From Sabethes cyaneus (lineage: Eukaryota > Arthropoda > Insecta > Diptera > Culicidae), in the NCBI RefSeq assembly GCF_943734655.1, contig NC_071354.1:156075142-156139141 (forward strand): 64,000 nt of DNA, read 5' to 3'. Shown piece after piece: positions 1 through 12,669 of this stretch. Numbering within the stretch: position 1 is the first letter of the stretch; each line of letters starts with the position of its first letter. A program made the translations under genes and the position numbers. Under the pieces are notes generated by a model. That model had not been told where the DNA came from and did not search any database. It saw only the letters and a list, made by a program, of their open reading frames with translations.

Positions 1-598
<598 letters not shown>

Positions 599-700
599 GT
601 CTCGGAAACTACTGAACCGATCGGCGTGAAGATTTGTATGCTGGTGTTTTTGGGGTAGGGGGAGCTTCTTATCAGTTCGAAAATTTATGGTAGTTTTTAC
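599..700. repeat. Non-repetitive flank of the GTCT array, probable repeat-element remnant
   Basis: The stretch reads like part of a dispersed element rather than random intergenic DNA: it begins with TCGGAAACTACTGAACCGA next to the microsatellite. No terminal structure is visible because the other side of the array is outside the window. Family assignment is not possible from this sequence alone. Confidence 0.3.
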
Positions 701-714
701 GATTTATTTCTAAA

Positions 715-790
715 GTTTTTTTTTTTTTTTTCCCGTGTTGGGGACTTACCACTGCGACCATTATTTTGATCTATTGTGGTGATTTCTAAA
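715..790 (-). mobile_element. 3'-tail fragment related to the SINEs at 25932 and 32688
   Basis: A T-run (715-731) followed by ACTTACCACTGCGACCA and GATCTATTGTGGTGAT is the reverse complement of a diverged version of the 3' end of the two 0.5-kb SINEs, which end in ATCACAATAGATCT, GGTCGCAGTGATGAGTCC and poly-A. Only the tail is present. It may belong to the partner LINE that supplies that tail rather than to the SINE itself. Confidence 0.45.
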
Positions 791-1430
791 GTTTAATTTA
801 ACATTCATTTTTTGTTAACATTTAACGAAATCTAAATTAACACTAGCACAACCGCTGGGTACTGGAAATTAAAAAATTACCATATTTCCAATGGTTATTT
901 GGCATTAAATTTTAAGTCTTTAGAAAGATTGCCATAACTAACAGTTTAGCATAGTTGTAAGAAACAAATGTTCTGTGAAAATCCGATGGTCAGCTAACTA
1001 TTTCAACAAGGCATAAACTTTTCAAAAAAGTGCAAAGCTCAACTTATACTTTGAGCACTAACGTAATTTATAATTTACATCATTTAGCTGAATTTGAGGC
1101 AGTACGAAATTTGCCGGGTCACCAAGTGATCTATAAAGTTATCCAGTTGTATGTAGTCTCTGGTATACATATTTACGGAGTTATGAAAATAATTCACACT
1201 ATTTGCAGAAAAAATGTCAATGTGTGGTCACTTCGAGAAAACCAACTAATTTTTAGAAGAAAGCACTATATTTTGGCTACTTAAAATAAAAACTTTCATC
1301 AACAGCACTTTGAAGCAACCTCAAGTGAATTGACCAAAATCAATTGAAAAGCTTGTTAGCCTCAATAGCACTGACGAGTTTGAGGGATACTAGCAAGCGA
1401 CTTTGCGAGTTCGTCATTAAGTGCTATCAC
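791..1430. other. Unannotated AT-rich stretch
   Basis: No recognisable coding region, repeat or RNA gene. An open frame of 84 codons at 1030-1284 has no recognisable domain and AT-rich composition, so it is not called as a gene. Confidence 0.5.
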
Positions 1431-1530
1431 AGACAAACGGACATAACTCTTTGAAGAAAACTCCATAAATAGTATCGACATGCACACTTTGTCTGAACAC
1501 TGTTTTTATGGTGAATGGATTTTTTTTTAA
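1431..1530 (+). mobile_element. Terminal fragment of the foldback transposon family seen at 45024
   Basis: The sequence begins CACAGACAAACGGACATAAC, matching 19 of 20 bases of the terminal inverted repeat of the element at 45024-46639. The similarity continues through ACTCTTTGAAGAAAA to about CTGAACAC. No matching opposite end is seen nearby, so this is a solo end or a strongly deleted copy. Confidence 0.55.
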
Positions 1531-4500
1531 TTTTTCATAACTCCTTCAGAGAACATGTGTATTTGAATATACTTAATAACTTTGTGGAGCATTATAAAGT
1601 AATAAAAACAATCGCATGCACTACTGAATTTTGTGCAAACCATCGTTGGAACCGTTTGTTTCATCGGACTGAAATAAACTTATGTAACCTCCAACCCTCC
1701 ACCATCGCAGACCAACGGTTGTCGATGCAATTAAAAGAAACAATAACGCCGAAGTCCGGATCGTCGAAGAATCGAACGTAAAGCCAGTCTCAAGCAACTA
1801 CGTGAAGGCGCATAAAGTCAAAATATATGGATGGCTTTGTTAGGGGGTTTAAGTAAACATTTTCTACGTGTATTACATATCTTTTGCATACTTCCAATAT
1901 GGTCTTGGAGTAAAAATGAATTGCTAGTTTGGTCTACTTAAATGTTAAAAATATTCAGATCATGTGAAATCGGCTTGTAAACTGTTCCAATTTAGTGAGT
2001 AAAATCCATTAAAAGGTGTTAGTAGGTAAAGGATTCGCAAACAAACAGTATGCACTCTATGTACCTACTGGAGTGCTATAAAAGAAAAACAAAACGCACA
2101 CAGAATGACTTCCCTTCGGCACCGTCACGCTAGATAAATCTTCATCCGCAAATGGACTATTCGTTTTGAGACATCCCCTGCGAATTGCAGCTCTCCTGCG
2201 GGGCAGCCATTATCACTTTGAGCCATGGAAGCGAAGGGAATTCGACACGAAACTACGCCACCTGTTCGCTGCCGTTCAGAGTTGCGTGGGAAAAGTGATA
2301 GGATAAAATCATTATTTATGCATGAAATTGATCCGCTTTCCATGTTCACTGAGCAGAAAGCCACAAGAGATAGTACGTCAGCGGGACCGTACTTTGGCTC
2401 TGGTATAGCCACTTTCATCGGTCAGGTACCGGGCGACCCTGTTTCCTATCCTATCTACCTACAACAATACCATTCTGACATTGTACGACGGTGTGGTCGG
2501 GATTCCATTCTGTAAAAGGCTCCATGGGTGACTGATAAGGTACCTGCACCAGGAATTGAGATTAATGACGCCGCCGGAACCAATTAGTACGATGAAAGGA
2601 GATCAGTGCCGAGCTGGTTTCCAAGTCGATACCCCTTCAGTGGGGACATCTGTCACCGACCTCACGCTCCATCCCTTATAGACGAATACTTCATGCGCAT
2701 ATTCTGTACAGTCAGTACAGAACACAGAGTACTGAGATTTTTGTGCCCTTTATAAGTGATTTGCACATTTCATTCAACTTAATCCTTTTTTTCGGGTTTG
2801 GTTTTAAGATTTAGACGATAGTTTATGTCTGTGCGATGTTCTTTATGTCGAAGATTAATAAATAAATTTAATTAAATCAAGTTTACAAACAACTTACTCA
2901 AACTGCAAAGATTTTTTTACACCATTTTATAAATAAACTCGAATTTTGTGGCATTCAAAACAACATATGTTGAAAAATCGGAATATAACAAAAGTTTCCC
3001 TCGCCATTAAGTGGATCAGTTCGTGTTGAACCTGTGCGCTTCAGGCTCTGTATTCATTTATGTTGCTTTTTGTTTCGGTTGACTGTTAAAAACACGACAA
3101 AACCGTACTTGAACACAACGGGACTGCATTTTTAGCCGAATAGGACAATGAGAGTGAAAAGTCTATTCCAGGAACAAGCCGCAACTGTTGCTGCAGAATT
3201 GATTCTGTCCAACCGGCCGGTCAGCTATGCTGTTGCCGCGGTAAGCACATTTGATGAGATTACTTGTTGGAGGCGGAACAATGCAATTTGTGAACGTCAG
3301 TCATGGGTAACGGATTATGATTGGCAGGTTTCGTATTGATAAATACGTGCACCAAGCAGGGCCTGGCTGGCATCCGCTTTCAGCACAAATGCACGGGAAT
3401 TCGATCCACTTCTTTCGATTATGTCAAAAAATTTACTAACTCTATTCGCATGAACAGCTACATCCTACATTCGATTGTGACTGACGAAGGAAAGTTTTCG
3501 AGTTTCCCATCGGTTTCCTCTCGCACCCACCCACTCACCCACGCACACACGTAAGCACAATGCAGCGGAAGGTAATCTGTCATGTAAAGCAATGATAAAT
3601 AGGCAAAGATATGTCAGTGTTGAGACGAAGGAAAACTTTACCTTCGTCCGTGATCGCGATAACGCCAATCGAGAAAGATGACAGAAAGGCGGAAGGTGAC
3701 GACACGACACGGCAGTGCCACATCAGTTTTACTCCCTAGATTCTATAAACTAGATAGCTTGGGGTGGTCTACGTACATTTGTGTGGCCTACCTGTGCAGT
3801 GGAGTCCTAGAGGCAAAATTGTAGTGTGTTTTAATTAGTTCTATAATCATATGCATTATGCTTGACGAATCTTCTTATCAGTACCTTGTTCATTCCGATA
3901 CTCTACTGCATTCCATACTAAAGGGCTTCCCAATCTGGGTGGGGTAACTTGTTTTGGTCCAAAAGACGATTGATGACTAATTGGTTGATAAAAGCGTATT
4001 TCAAGCATGGGCAAGCAGAACAGGTCGTGCCCTTTCAAAGGCCAAATTTCAACTCATTAAAAGTTCGAAGAAAGCTTTCAAATATGCTTAATTTCAATTA
4101 AATCAGTTTATGCAAAGCAATGGAACTCTTCTTGTTGGCAAAACCTTGAGTCACCCCTTTGATTGCAAAAAACAAAAAAGAAAGAAAAAATGAAGCAAAC
4201 CCGTTGCGGTACAAGCAGAACGGATATCTCAGCAAATTGTAATATCTTCCGTTGCTTTTTTTTTGCGACGACGACGGTTGACTCGTATGCTCGTTTGCTG
4301 CAGCGTCGACTCGATGCTTAGTTTTTTTTTGCCATCTGAAGCGAATTCAAACACAAGGGTTGGAAGCATATCGTTTAGTATGAGAAGATTATACTTTTCT
4401 AGGTACAACCTGCTTGGGGCTTCGTATGATTTGTCGTTTTCTGATGTTCTCTTTCCACCGTGTCGTCTTTTTTTACCGGTCGAAGCAAAAAACTGTTTTC

Positions 4501-4690
4501 AGTTCAGGTTCAATGCTTTTTTTTGTCAACCTTATTATATATTTAAAACTGTTGAAGGTAAACCTTTCCGCGGAAAATGAAAAAATCTATCGAGATAAAA
4601 AGTTAAATCTTTCGGCGGAAGACGAGAAATTCAGACCAGATAAACATCCTAGATTGCTAACATACTTTTTAATCTTAACTTTTGTCATAG
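1531..4690. other. Long stretch without a supportable gene
   Basis: Only short open frames are present. The longest sense frame at 2225-2515 (96 codons) has no recognisable domain. Near 3148-3233 an open frame ends at GCG followed by GTAAGC, a donor-like sequence, but no partner exon or homologue is recognised. Low-complexity T runs occur around 4255-4270 and 4320. Around 3925-3965 the text resembles the end of an inverted-repeat transposon, but no partner end was found. Confidence 0.4.
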
Positions 4691-4691
4691 G

Positions 4692-4886
4692 ATGCAAACA
4701 AAGCCGTGGATATAAACGTCCTGTTGAGAACTTGACCGTTCTTTATCGAAAGACTTCACAGTCGGCTATTAGAGAACAGGACAATTCTGGGGTTAGCGCA
4801 ACTATAGCAGCACCTCACAGCGGAGATTCGAACATACGACGACTGGCTTGTTAGGTAAGCATCGTACCCCGAAGCTAACTGGTCAT
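4692..4886 (-). mobile_element. tRNA-derived SINE, family B
   Basis: Read on the minus strand this copy has a tRNA-like head with an A-box-like TAGCTTCGGGGTACG and a B-box-like GTTCGAATCTC, then a body shared with the copies at 10538, 23481 and 24140: AAGCCAGTCGTCGTATG, CAATTGTCCTGTTC-type text, and AAGTCTTTCGATAAAG. It ends in a GGCTTTGTTTGCATCC tail. Arrangement and boxes are those of RNA polymerase III SINEs such as mosquito Feilai-type elements; the exact family name was not checked. No clear target duplication. Confidence 0.75.
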
Positions 4887-4890
4887 CAGA

Positions 4891-5010
4891 GGGGCCATCC
4901 ATATACCACGTGGACAGCTTAGAGGGGGTGGGCGCTATGAAAATGTCCACGCTTGTCCACGGAAGGGGGCGAGGGGGTATAGAAAATGTCCACGTGGACA
5001 AGTATTTTTT
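4891..5010. mobile_element. GGGGCCATCCAT-type short inverted-repeat element (MITE-like)
   Basis: It starts GGGGCCATCCATATACCACG and holds the CCACGTGGACA motif near the left end and TGTCCACGTGGACAAG near the right end, in inverted relationship. Two further relatives with the same GC-rich, CACG-containing ends are at about 25758 and 27235. It lies immediately beside the SINE at 4692. Superfamily not assigned. Confidence 0.5.
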
Positions 5011-5766
5011 TGCCAAAAAAATAGAAAGCGCAATCGCTTTTTTAATTAAGTAAACATGGCGGTGTAAATCGTTGTTCAGTGTTTGTTTATAAGCTCATGG
5101 ATGATGACACTTACGTCACGGCGGATGGTAGCTTCCGGGGCTACTGTTCTTCACCGCCCAGCGCAAGTTTGATGTTCCAGAGGAAGTAAGGAAGCAGAAA
5201 CTTTCAAAGCCAACGGAGTAACTTTCGTACTCAAGGACAAGAGACCCCCCCCCCCCCCCGCCCCCAACGCATCGGATTTATTGAAAAATGCTGAGCTATG
5301 ATGGAGCAGGCACTACGGAAGCATCCCAAAGAGATCAAATCTAAGGAAGACATTAAGAAAAGTGGGTTCCGAACAGAAGAAGCTGTAGCCAGAATACAGA
5401 ATCTTATGAGTAGAGTTCAAGTTACACGAAATAAATATGCCGAAAGCTTACTAATGAGTTGTATTCTATTGTCTGAAAGTTTGAAAAGGATCGATGTGTT
5501 TTTTTCCGGAATACAATTTGATGTGGGACACCCTAAAAAAAATAATCTTGACATTTCTAAACCCCTTTAAGCCATTTTTGGGGTATCCAAGGGTTTCTCT
5601 GGAGTCTGTTCTGCTTTGTTCGTAAATAATCCCCTATTTACAGGTATAAGATTTGCATTTTCTAAATAATCAGTTGGCTCAGCTCAGAGATGAAAGCTTT
5701 TATTAATAATCGCTTTGGTCGTTTTCGTTAAATCGAAACTTAAATCAGGGAATGCTGTTGACGGAC
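5011..5766. other. Unannotated interval with a poly-C tract
   Basis: The interval includes C15 at 5245-5259, then one G and C5. An open frame of 90 codons at 5298-5570 is lysine-rich at its start but matches nothing I recognise. Nothing else supportable. Confidence 0.5.
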
Positions 5767-6460
5767 GATGGATGGATGGATGGATGGATGGATGGATGGA
5801 TGGATGGATGGATGGATGGATGGATGGATGGATGGATGGATGGATGGATGGATGGATGGATGGATGGATGGATGGATGGATGGATGGATGGATGGATGGA
5901 TGGATGGATGGATGGATGGATGGATGGATGGATGGATGGATGGATGGATGGATGGATGGATGGATGGATGGATGGATGGATGGATGGATGGATGGATGGA
6001 TGGATGGATGGATGGATGGATGGATGGATGGATGGATGGATGGATGGATGGATGGATGGATGGATGGATGGATGGATGGATGGATGGATGGATGGATGGA
6101 TGGATGGATGGATGGATGGATGGATGGATGGATGGATGGATGGATGGATGGATGGATGGATGGATGGATGGATGGATGGATGGATGGATGGATGGATGGA
6201 TGGATGGATGGATGGATGGATGGATGGATGGATGGATGGATGGATGGATGGATGGATGGATGGATGGATGGATGGATGGATGGATGGATGGATGGATGGA
6301 TGGATGGATGGATGGATGGATGGATGGATGGATGGATGGATGGATGGATGGATGGATGGATGGATGGATGGATGGATGGATGGATGGATGGATGGATGGA
6401 TGGATGGATGGATGGATGGATGGATGGATGGATGGATGGATGGATGGATGGATGGATGGA
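5767..6460. repeat. (GATG)n tetranucleotide microsatellite
   Basis: About 173 perfect units over 694 bp with no interruption. All reading frames through it are open on both strands, which produces artificial WMDG and IHPS repeat proteins that should not be taken as genes. Confidence 0.98.
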
Positions 6461-8924
6461 TTATCATTTTCTCATTTTAATCAGTTTCTTGGAGTTTATA
6501 GTTTTACTAAAGGTAAAATCATTAGAACACATTTACAAATCCTCTTTTAAAGATGCGTGATTACTTAAAGGAACTTGCTCAAATCTTAAAATATTTGTCA
6601 TTGGACGCACTACTTTTGGTTAAACAGAAAATTATAAAGAATTAAGTTGTGTTATCTTTCACAAAGCCAATTAGCTTTTGGAAATAATTGTCATTAACAG
6701 ATTGATGATATTTAACCGGTACAATTTTAGCTGGCTGTCCACATGTTAGTTGAAAGAAAATTGAGTTCTTTAATTTTCCCATAAAGTGAATCTTTTTGAC
6801 CAAGCTCATGTTTTGTGGTGTTGAGCTTTATGATGAGGAAAGAACGGAAAATTAGATATGGGAGGGTCATTGAAGCAACTCTTACTAGGTTCGTAGTTTG
6901 TTTCTTTTCCGGCGGATCTCCCAGAAGCTAAGATTGGATTGTTTTATAATAATGTTGGTCCTTTTTTGTTTTCAAATGCGTTTGCAAGCCATATTTTATC
7001 TATCTACATAAATCTATTATGCACAACATAATGCACTTTTCCAAAGCAAACAATATGCTGGAAAACAGCATCAACATATCAAAAGCGCAAGGTAAACAAC
7101 AATGTCACACTGCACACATAAATAGTTCAGCAGTTTCCATCTTAAACATCTTTTTCCACAAGAATGACGTAGCTCTCACAAAGGACCTGCATAACTTTCG
7201 TTTTTTTCCTATTTCTCTTATGGAAAAGCTTTCCGCTTCTGTTATCCCTAGCATGGGTGGTGAACAATGCCTGTTGAATGGCATTTCATTTTCACTGCCC
7301 GACTTTTCCTTTTTCTTTTTCCGTGGCAGCGTACTTACCTGGCTCGTGGCCTGACTACTGTCGAAAGGAGTTTTATTTTTATTTGAGAGCAGGAAATAGA
7401 AAAAAAGGACTTTCAGCTGGAAGGTGAATTCCAACTGCTGTGAATGCACTTTACGGCCTTTGGAAACCCAGCACATGTTTGTGCTGTGATGCTAGAAGTG
7501 GACATAGAAAGACTTCACACTTTTCAAAAGCAGAAACGATTCTGAAGTGCGGACATATTTCTCTATATTAGATTTTTATAATTGCTTTAGGAACAACTCA
7601 TTACTTCCGAACAAATTTATGAAGATTCTTGTGTAAATCTAATGAAATAGGTTCGAAGATTACAATTGAATTTTTAACTTTTTCGAAATTATTTATTATC
7701 CGGGGAAGAAGTTCCTCAAGGTGTATCCGTCAAATGAAAAATACAAATTTCTAACTGTGACGACACAAAGAGTACCTAACGAACGACTGTTAGTGAAATG
7801 AATTCATCAATAATTCAGTCTGCCGAGAAACAAGCTCTTCCTGTGCCGGAGCTGAAACTTCAGTATCCGTGCTTCACAAACTGAATTGAAACAATCTCAT
7901 TACTCAGTTCTGCAGAAAAAAGAACTATCGGACATTTTGCAACTGAGAGGTAATAAATTCGCCATTTCGCTTCCAGCTAAAGATAAGCTCTGAAATATGA
8001 CGTTAACCGGAAAACGTTTGAGCGAATGAAAATTTGTGGAAACAGTCAATATTTGCCAACTAAGTGCGGATACAAAAAAAAAATGACTGATGAAAAATTC
8101 AATATTCTGATTCGTCCGTTTCTCGATCTCGAGTTTCAGACCATTTTATTCCGGTTCGCTTCAGATTATGATTGAAGGATGGGTTGCTGCATCAATTTCA
8201 CTGTTTCGTGCGGACATTGCACAGCAAACTACATTACCCCGTCTGTTGACAAGCGCGCCATCATTTCAAAACTTCTAACGCTTCGGTGAAATACGACTTT
8301 ATTACCTGCAGTGATTGCGGGCGAACTTTGTGCACAGCTCAGCAAAGCAACTTTCATTGAACCACCTGCCGGTAGAGGAATCATTTCCCGTACCGTGCCT
8401 CTCTATAGTTGCGTTGCGCTGCATCAGTAGCAACCTCAGAAGCGGTCCGTGCCGTGCCACCAAACTTTCCGCATACATTTTCAATCAGCATTGGCGGAGA
8501 CATTTTGCCTTGTGTTCTTTCGGTGGCATTATAATTTATACGAAAAAAGATGACGCGGAAGTGATCAGAAAACTAATTAAATTAAAGTTTGTTCAGGTAG
8601 GATTGTGTTCATTTTAATTAAAATTCCGCTACAATGACTACCTACTAGACATTTTATTTTTGTTCTACTTCAAAAGAGCGGTTCAAGTGAATGCGATGTT
8701 TTTTTGTTTGTCTGATATGTCTGGATAACAAACAATTGGTCAAATTTATGAAGCCTAAAATATGAAAACGCGTTATCAATATTTAGTTTTGACGTAGGCT
8801 ACAAGTCAACGTTAGGGGCGTTTTAGAGCTTGGTTATTTTAGTTGTGTGGAAAACTGGTCAAGTTTTGTACACTTAGTAACTCGGTACTTAAAACTTCAG
8901 ATTGCTAAATTTAGTAGGTGGCGG
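6461..8924. other. Long stretch without a supportable gene
   Basis: I see only short open frames without domains (for example 7019-7354, 7105-7476 minus, 8315-8617) and short A/T runs. No inverted-repeat element, SINE box pair or RT motif was recognised. It would fall inside the presumed first intron of the minus-strand gene whose exon is at 21083-21244. Confidence 0.45.
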
Positions 8925-9135
8925 GTGTTGCTCGAACTGTTTGAACTCCGTAAACTCGGCATCATAGCTCTGCAGGAAATCGGTCACAAAAAAGAGAGGG
9001 CTTGGTAGATCCGCGACAGAAAGGACCAGTTTTACAAGAACGGTGGCATTCGCAACGAATTGGGAATGGGCTTTATAGTGTTGGGCAGAACGCAAGTTCG
9101 TGTGATAAATTGGAATGCTGCCAATGGAAGGTTGG
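8925..9135 (+). pseudogene. Non-LTR retrotransposon endonuclease fragment
   Basis: Conceptual translation shows the N-terminal half of an apurinic-type (EEP) endonuclease: L-ELRKLGIIALQEI around 8935-8980, carrying the conserved Glu, then RNELGMGFIVLGRTQVRVI at about 9050-9110, which matches the GGTRNELGTGF block of mosquito RTE-like endonucleases. There is an in-frame stop near 9008, and the rest of the domain is missing. A dead fragment; which element it came from is not resolvable. Confidence 0.65.
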
Positions 9136-9234
9136 CGGGATACATGCCTAATTATTTGTTGTTTATTTGTGGTTATATATATAATAATTCATCTGTCAAT
9201 TTTATCTTAACGAATACTAAATTCTCTACTCAAA

Positions 9235-10042
9235 AGATATTTCAAACTTGACCACAGATTCGATAAAAGTAAATAGGTGAACCTTCGCAGCAATAGGCTG
9301 GTTGTAACCATATCGATCGATAAAACCCTGGCTACGTTAATGATCGTCATCGCAAGATCATTGCTGAAGCGCGGAAAACAAGCAGAGATAAGAGAGACTA
9401 AGCAGTTGATATCCATCGGTATACGCTGAAAGATTTCAAGGATCACGCCACGGAAGATTCTTCAGAGCGAGTCGTACGATTCTTTCTTGGACTCGCTCGA
9501 TCCTTCACTTCCATGTTACGCCGTGCAGTGTGCATATTATGGAAGCATTTTCAAGTAGCCGGCTAACGAGGAACTAATGCAACGCTTTCACGCAATGTGA
9601 ATCTGTGAAGTCCATAGAAATTCTGGGGATGAAGCAAAGTTTTCGGTTTGCCTTGGAAATAATCGACATGTAGTGCGCATGGAAGGTAAGCTTAGCACTC
9701 AGTGGAATATCAAGATCCGTAACATAGTGGACATTCGAACAGTTAAGAATCGTACCATTGATATGGTAATCAAATATAATGAGACGTTATCAACGTTGTA
9801 TTTGCGATACTAATAACGAGTTTGTATAGTTTTTACGAACAAGCTTAGCAATATTTGCGCACCACACGCAGATTTTCAGATCATCATCGGCGTAAAAACT
9901 TTACCAAGCGAGAACGTAACATCGTTGAAGAAATGATGAACAAGAGCGGCTCCAAATTACTCCCTTGTGGAACGCCAGGCGTATTAACACATGGTGAGGA
10001 GACGCATAGGCAGCGTGCGTTCAGTTAGATACCAGGACAGCG
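9235..10042 (-). pseudogene. CR1/Jockey-like reverse transcriptase fragment, C-terminal half
   Basis: Read on the minus strand from about 10042: an SYLTERT-like block, then a GVPQGSN-type motif (9962-9981), an ADDDLKIC block holding the RT catalytic Asp pair (about 9880-9900), a thumb region, and a C-terminal RIERVQER block followed by NLPWRDP. The order is that of the RT and C-terminal tail of CR1/Jockey-type elements, as in the copies at 13875 and 30955. Several frameshifts and stops interrupt it. It abuts an oppositely oriented RTE-like fragment at about 10043. Confidence 0.7.
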
Positions 10043-10526
10043 CCACATACACCGCCGTACAATGTTCAAAACCTTCATTAGATCATCAGTTCTTTATGGA
10101 TTTGAAGCTGTGACGCTGCTCACGGGGGACATATGTGCCCTTGCCGTGTTCGATCGGCTACGGACGATATTTGGTAGAGTACAATTTAAAAATTGGGGGT
10201 GACAAAGGCGTATGAATCGCGAGTATATTTGGCGAAAGTCGGTAGGTTACAATGGGCCGGACATGTCGTGAGGATGCCGGACGACAGTGCGTTGAGAACG
10301 GTTTCCTTCAACAACGCAACCAGCACCAAAAAACAGAGGGAGCCAACGTTCAACCAGATGGTTCAACCGGGTCGAAAGCGACTTACGGCCTCTGATACGC
10401 CTGGAAAATTGGCAACGAGTGGCCAAAAATCGAAAAGAATGGAGACAATTACATGAAACACTACGAGCAACCCGGATCTATGTAAACGACGACGTATCCT
10501 TCATGTAAGAAGCGCTTAGAGTACAG
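10043..10526 (+). pseudogene. RTE-like retrotransposon C-terminal fragment
   Basis: Translation shows SSVLYGFEAVTLLTGD, then FDRLRTIFG, a degraded RRMN block, a WAGHVVRMPDDSA stretch at about 10245-10290, a DLRPLIRL block and NWQRVAKNRKEW near 10410-10445. This is the RT C-terminal tail typical of mosquito RTE-like elements and parallels 54370-54857. At least two frame changes. The copy is interrupted or bordered at its 3' side by the SINE at 10538, whose target duplication starts at 10527. Confidence 0.75.
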
Positions 10527-10794
10527 TTCTACGACTTTTTTTCTTTATTTCAGAGGTGTGACTGGTTCGCCGCTTAGTTGGTTTCGAGGTACTAGGCTGA
10601 TCTAACAAGCCAGTCGTCGTATGTTCGAGTCACGGCTAGGTGGTACTGCTAGATAGAGTCAGTAGGATCGTTGCACTAGCTCCGTAACTGTTCTGTACTC
10701 TAATAGCTGGCTGCGAAGTCTGTCGATAAAGGAGGGTCAAGTTCTCAACAGGACGTTTTTATACCTATGGGGTTCACCTCCTATTCTACGACTT
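10527..10794 (+). mobile_element. tRNA-derived SINE, family B, with 11-bp target duplication
   Basis: The direct repeat TTCTACGACTT at 10527-10537 and 10784-10794 brackets a 246-bp insert. The insert contains the family B signature (AAGCCAGTCGTCGTATG, B-box-like GTTCGAGTCAC at about 10624, GAAGTCTGTCGATAAAG, and GGTCAAGTTCTCAACAGGAC). It ends in a TTTTTATACC-containing tail region. The duplication supports target-primed insertion; orientation follows the B box. Confidence 0.75.
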
Positions 10795-11219
10795 ATCTGA
10801 TAAAAACGCGAAAATAGATCAGTAATTGTAGGTAGGGCACGGGAGGGTATTTTCAGCCCATTAAGCGATAGCCTAAACAATATTCAGGAATTACATTGAA
10901 ACTATATTCATTGTGATGTCTGTGTTTTTTAAATCTGAGCGGCCGAAATAGCCTGCACAGGGATTAGATGCTTCCGACCGATGCATAACGTGTCGGTATT
11001 GCCTTGATACCGGCTCATTGAAGATAACTAGTTTTGCAGTGACAACAGCTTGCTGCTGGCGCTAGTGTATCATTGAATAGTACATATACATTAGTACCAG
11101 AAGCAAGTGGTTGTCACTCAAATGCTAGCTATATCAACACGATAGAAGAGTTTCAGGCGCAATTCATTTCATATCAGAGGCGAGTTCTTGTGTTCTTCCG
11201 TGATGAAAAGATGAATTAG
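10795..11219. other. Unannotated interval
   Basis: No coding region or repeat recognised between the SINE and the next retrotransposon fragment. Confidence 0.4.
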
Positions 11220-11393
11220 TATTAGAATAAGTAAACGAGCTTGTTAAAATGGGACCAGAAAAGCTGCCCGTTTGTCTACACCGACTAATTGTTAGAATTT
11301 GGGATACGGAACAGCTACCGGAGAAGTGGAAAGATGGGGTTATCTGCCCGATCTATAAAAAGGGTGACAAGTTGGACTGTGGGCTGGTAACGG
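11220..11393 (+). pseudogene. RTE-like reverse transcriptase fragment (N-terminal RT block)
   Basis: A continuous frame encodes VNELVKMGPEKLPVCLHRL, then IRIWDTEQLPEKW-like text and DGVICPIYKKGDKLDC, the first RT blocks of an RTE-like polymerase. The frame ends abruptly at about 11393, exactly where the leader of the next element begins. It was therefore probably cut by that insertion, although no matching continuation is seen on the other side at 13005. Confidence 0.7.
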
Positions 11394-11641
11394 CTGAATA
11401 ATGCGTACCGTCGGTGCCTTGTGCACGTGTAGGCATAAAATAGACCCTACAGTGGTTCATAGCCTCTTATTCAGCAACTCCTATTCCTACCGCCTCGTGG
11501 TACCAGCCGGGATACGAGCAACTTTGGTGGAGATTGGGTAACCAACCCCGGTGGAAGCCAAGGTCGTATGCTGACAGGAAAGGAGGGCTCTTTCGAGCTT
11601 TGTTGGCCCTCCGGCGAAACTGGGGGTTGGTGTAGCAGGCT

Positions 11642-12669
11642 TTGCAAGCCGTCACCACCAAAAATACTAAAGCACGGAACGAAGAACAAATAAATTCTTA
11701 CTGGAACAATCGGAATAGACCCACGCGACGAAAAAGGACTACGGATTGGAAACTCTGGACGTGGAACTGCCAATCTCTCAACTTCCAAGGGAGCACTCGA
11801 GTGCTGTCCGACGTATTGAAGAGCCGCAAATTCGACGTCGTAGCGCTGCAGGAGGTGTGCTGGAAGAGCTCAACGGTACGTACCTTCAGAGATGGACATA
11901 TCATCTACCAGAGCTGCGGCAGCACACACGAGCTGGGTACAGTTTTCATAGTGATGGGCGAGATGCGGAAACGGGTGATTGGGTGGTGGCCAATCAATCC
12001 TCGAATGTGCAGGTTGAGAATCAAGGGTCGATTCTTCAATATAAGCATCATCAACGTGCACAGCCCTCACCTCAGAAGTACCGATGACGACAAGGATGAG
12101 TTCTACGCGCAGTTGGAGAGTGAATACGACCGCTGCCCAAAACATGATATCAAGATCGTCATCGGGGATTTCAATGCTCAGGTCGGCCAGGAGGAGGAAT
12201 ACAAACCGATGACTCCAAGAATATGGCCGTACGTAGTACCTTTTTCCAGCACAGAATCCATCATAAGTACACCTGGAGGTTACCAAATCAGACAGAATCA
12301 CAGATCGACCACGTTCTGATCGACAGTCGGCACTTCTCAGACATTATCAACGACAGATCCTATCGAAGCGCAAACGGTGACTCGGACCACTACCTAGTGA
12401 TGGTTAAAATGCGCCCAAGACTCTCCGTTGTGAACAACATTCGGTACCGACGCCAGCCTCGGTTAGATCTCGCGCGGCTGAAGCAGCCAGATGTCGCCGC
12501 AAACTACGCGCATTCACTCGAAGCTGCACTGCCGGAAGAGGACGAGCTGGACGAAGCCCCTCTCGAGGACTGTTGGAACACTATCAAAACAGCCATCAGC
12601 AGTGTAGCGGAGAGCTCCATCGGGCATTCGGCGGCGTACAGGAAAACGGAGTATGGAGGCGGAGGATGA
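11642..12669 (+). pseudogene. RTE-like endonuclease (EEP family) coding part
   Basis: EEP-type endonuclease that would nick target DNA to prime reverse transcription. Visible blocks in order: TWNCQSLN (metal-site Asn, about residue 39), VVALQEVCWK (catalytic Glu), IINVHSPH, KIVIGDFNAQVG (Asp/Asn pair), a QIDHVLID block and GDSDHYLV (catalytic Asp-His). One frameshift lies between about 12210 and 12260, before the QIDHVLID block. After SSIGHSAAYRKT the frame runs into the fused C-terminal region and stops. Start chosen at the first Met after the leader. All catalytic positions survive, so decay is modest. Confidence 0.8.

Noticed and set aside
3925..3970. hAT-like terminus (GGGCTTCCCAATCTGGG)
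   Set aside because: No matching opposite end or 8-bp duplication found within a few kb.
5715..6560. Open frames of 240-281 codons on both strands (WMDG and IHPS repeats)
   Set aside because: They are readings through the (GATG)n array, open in every frame because the repeat contains no stop; no non-repeat coding part of any size.
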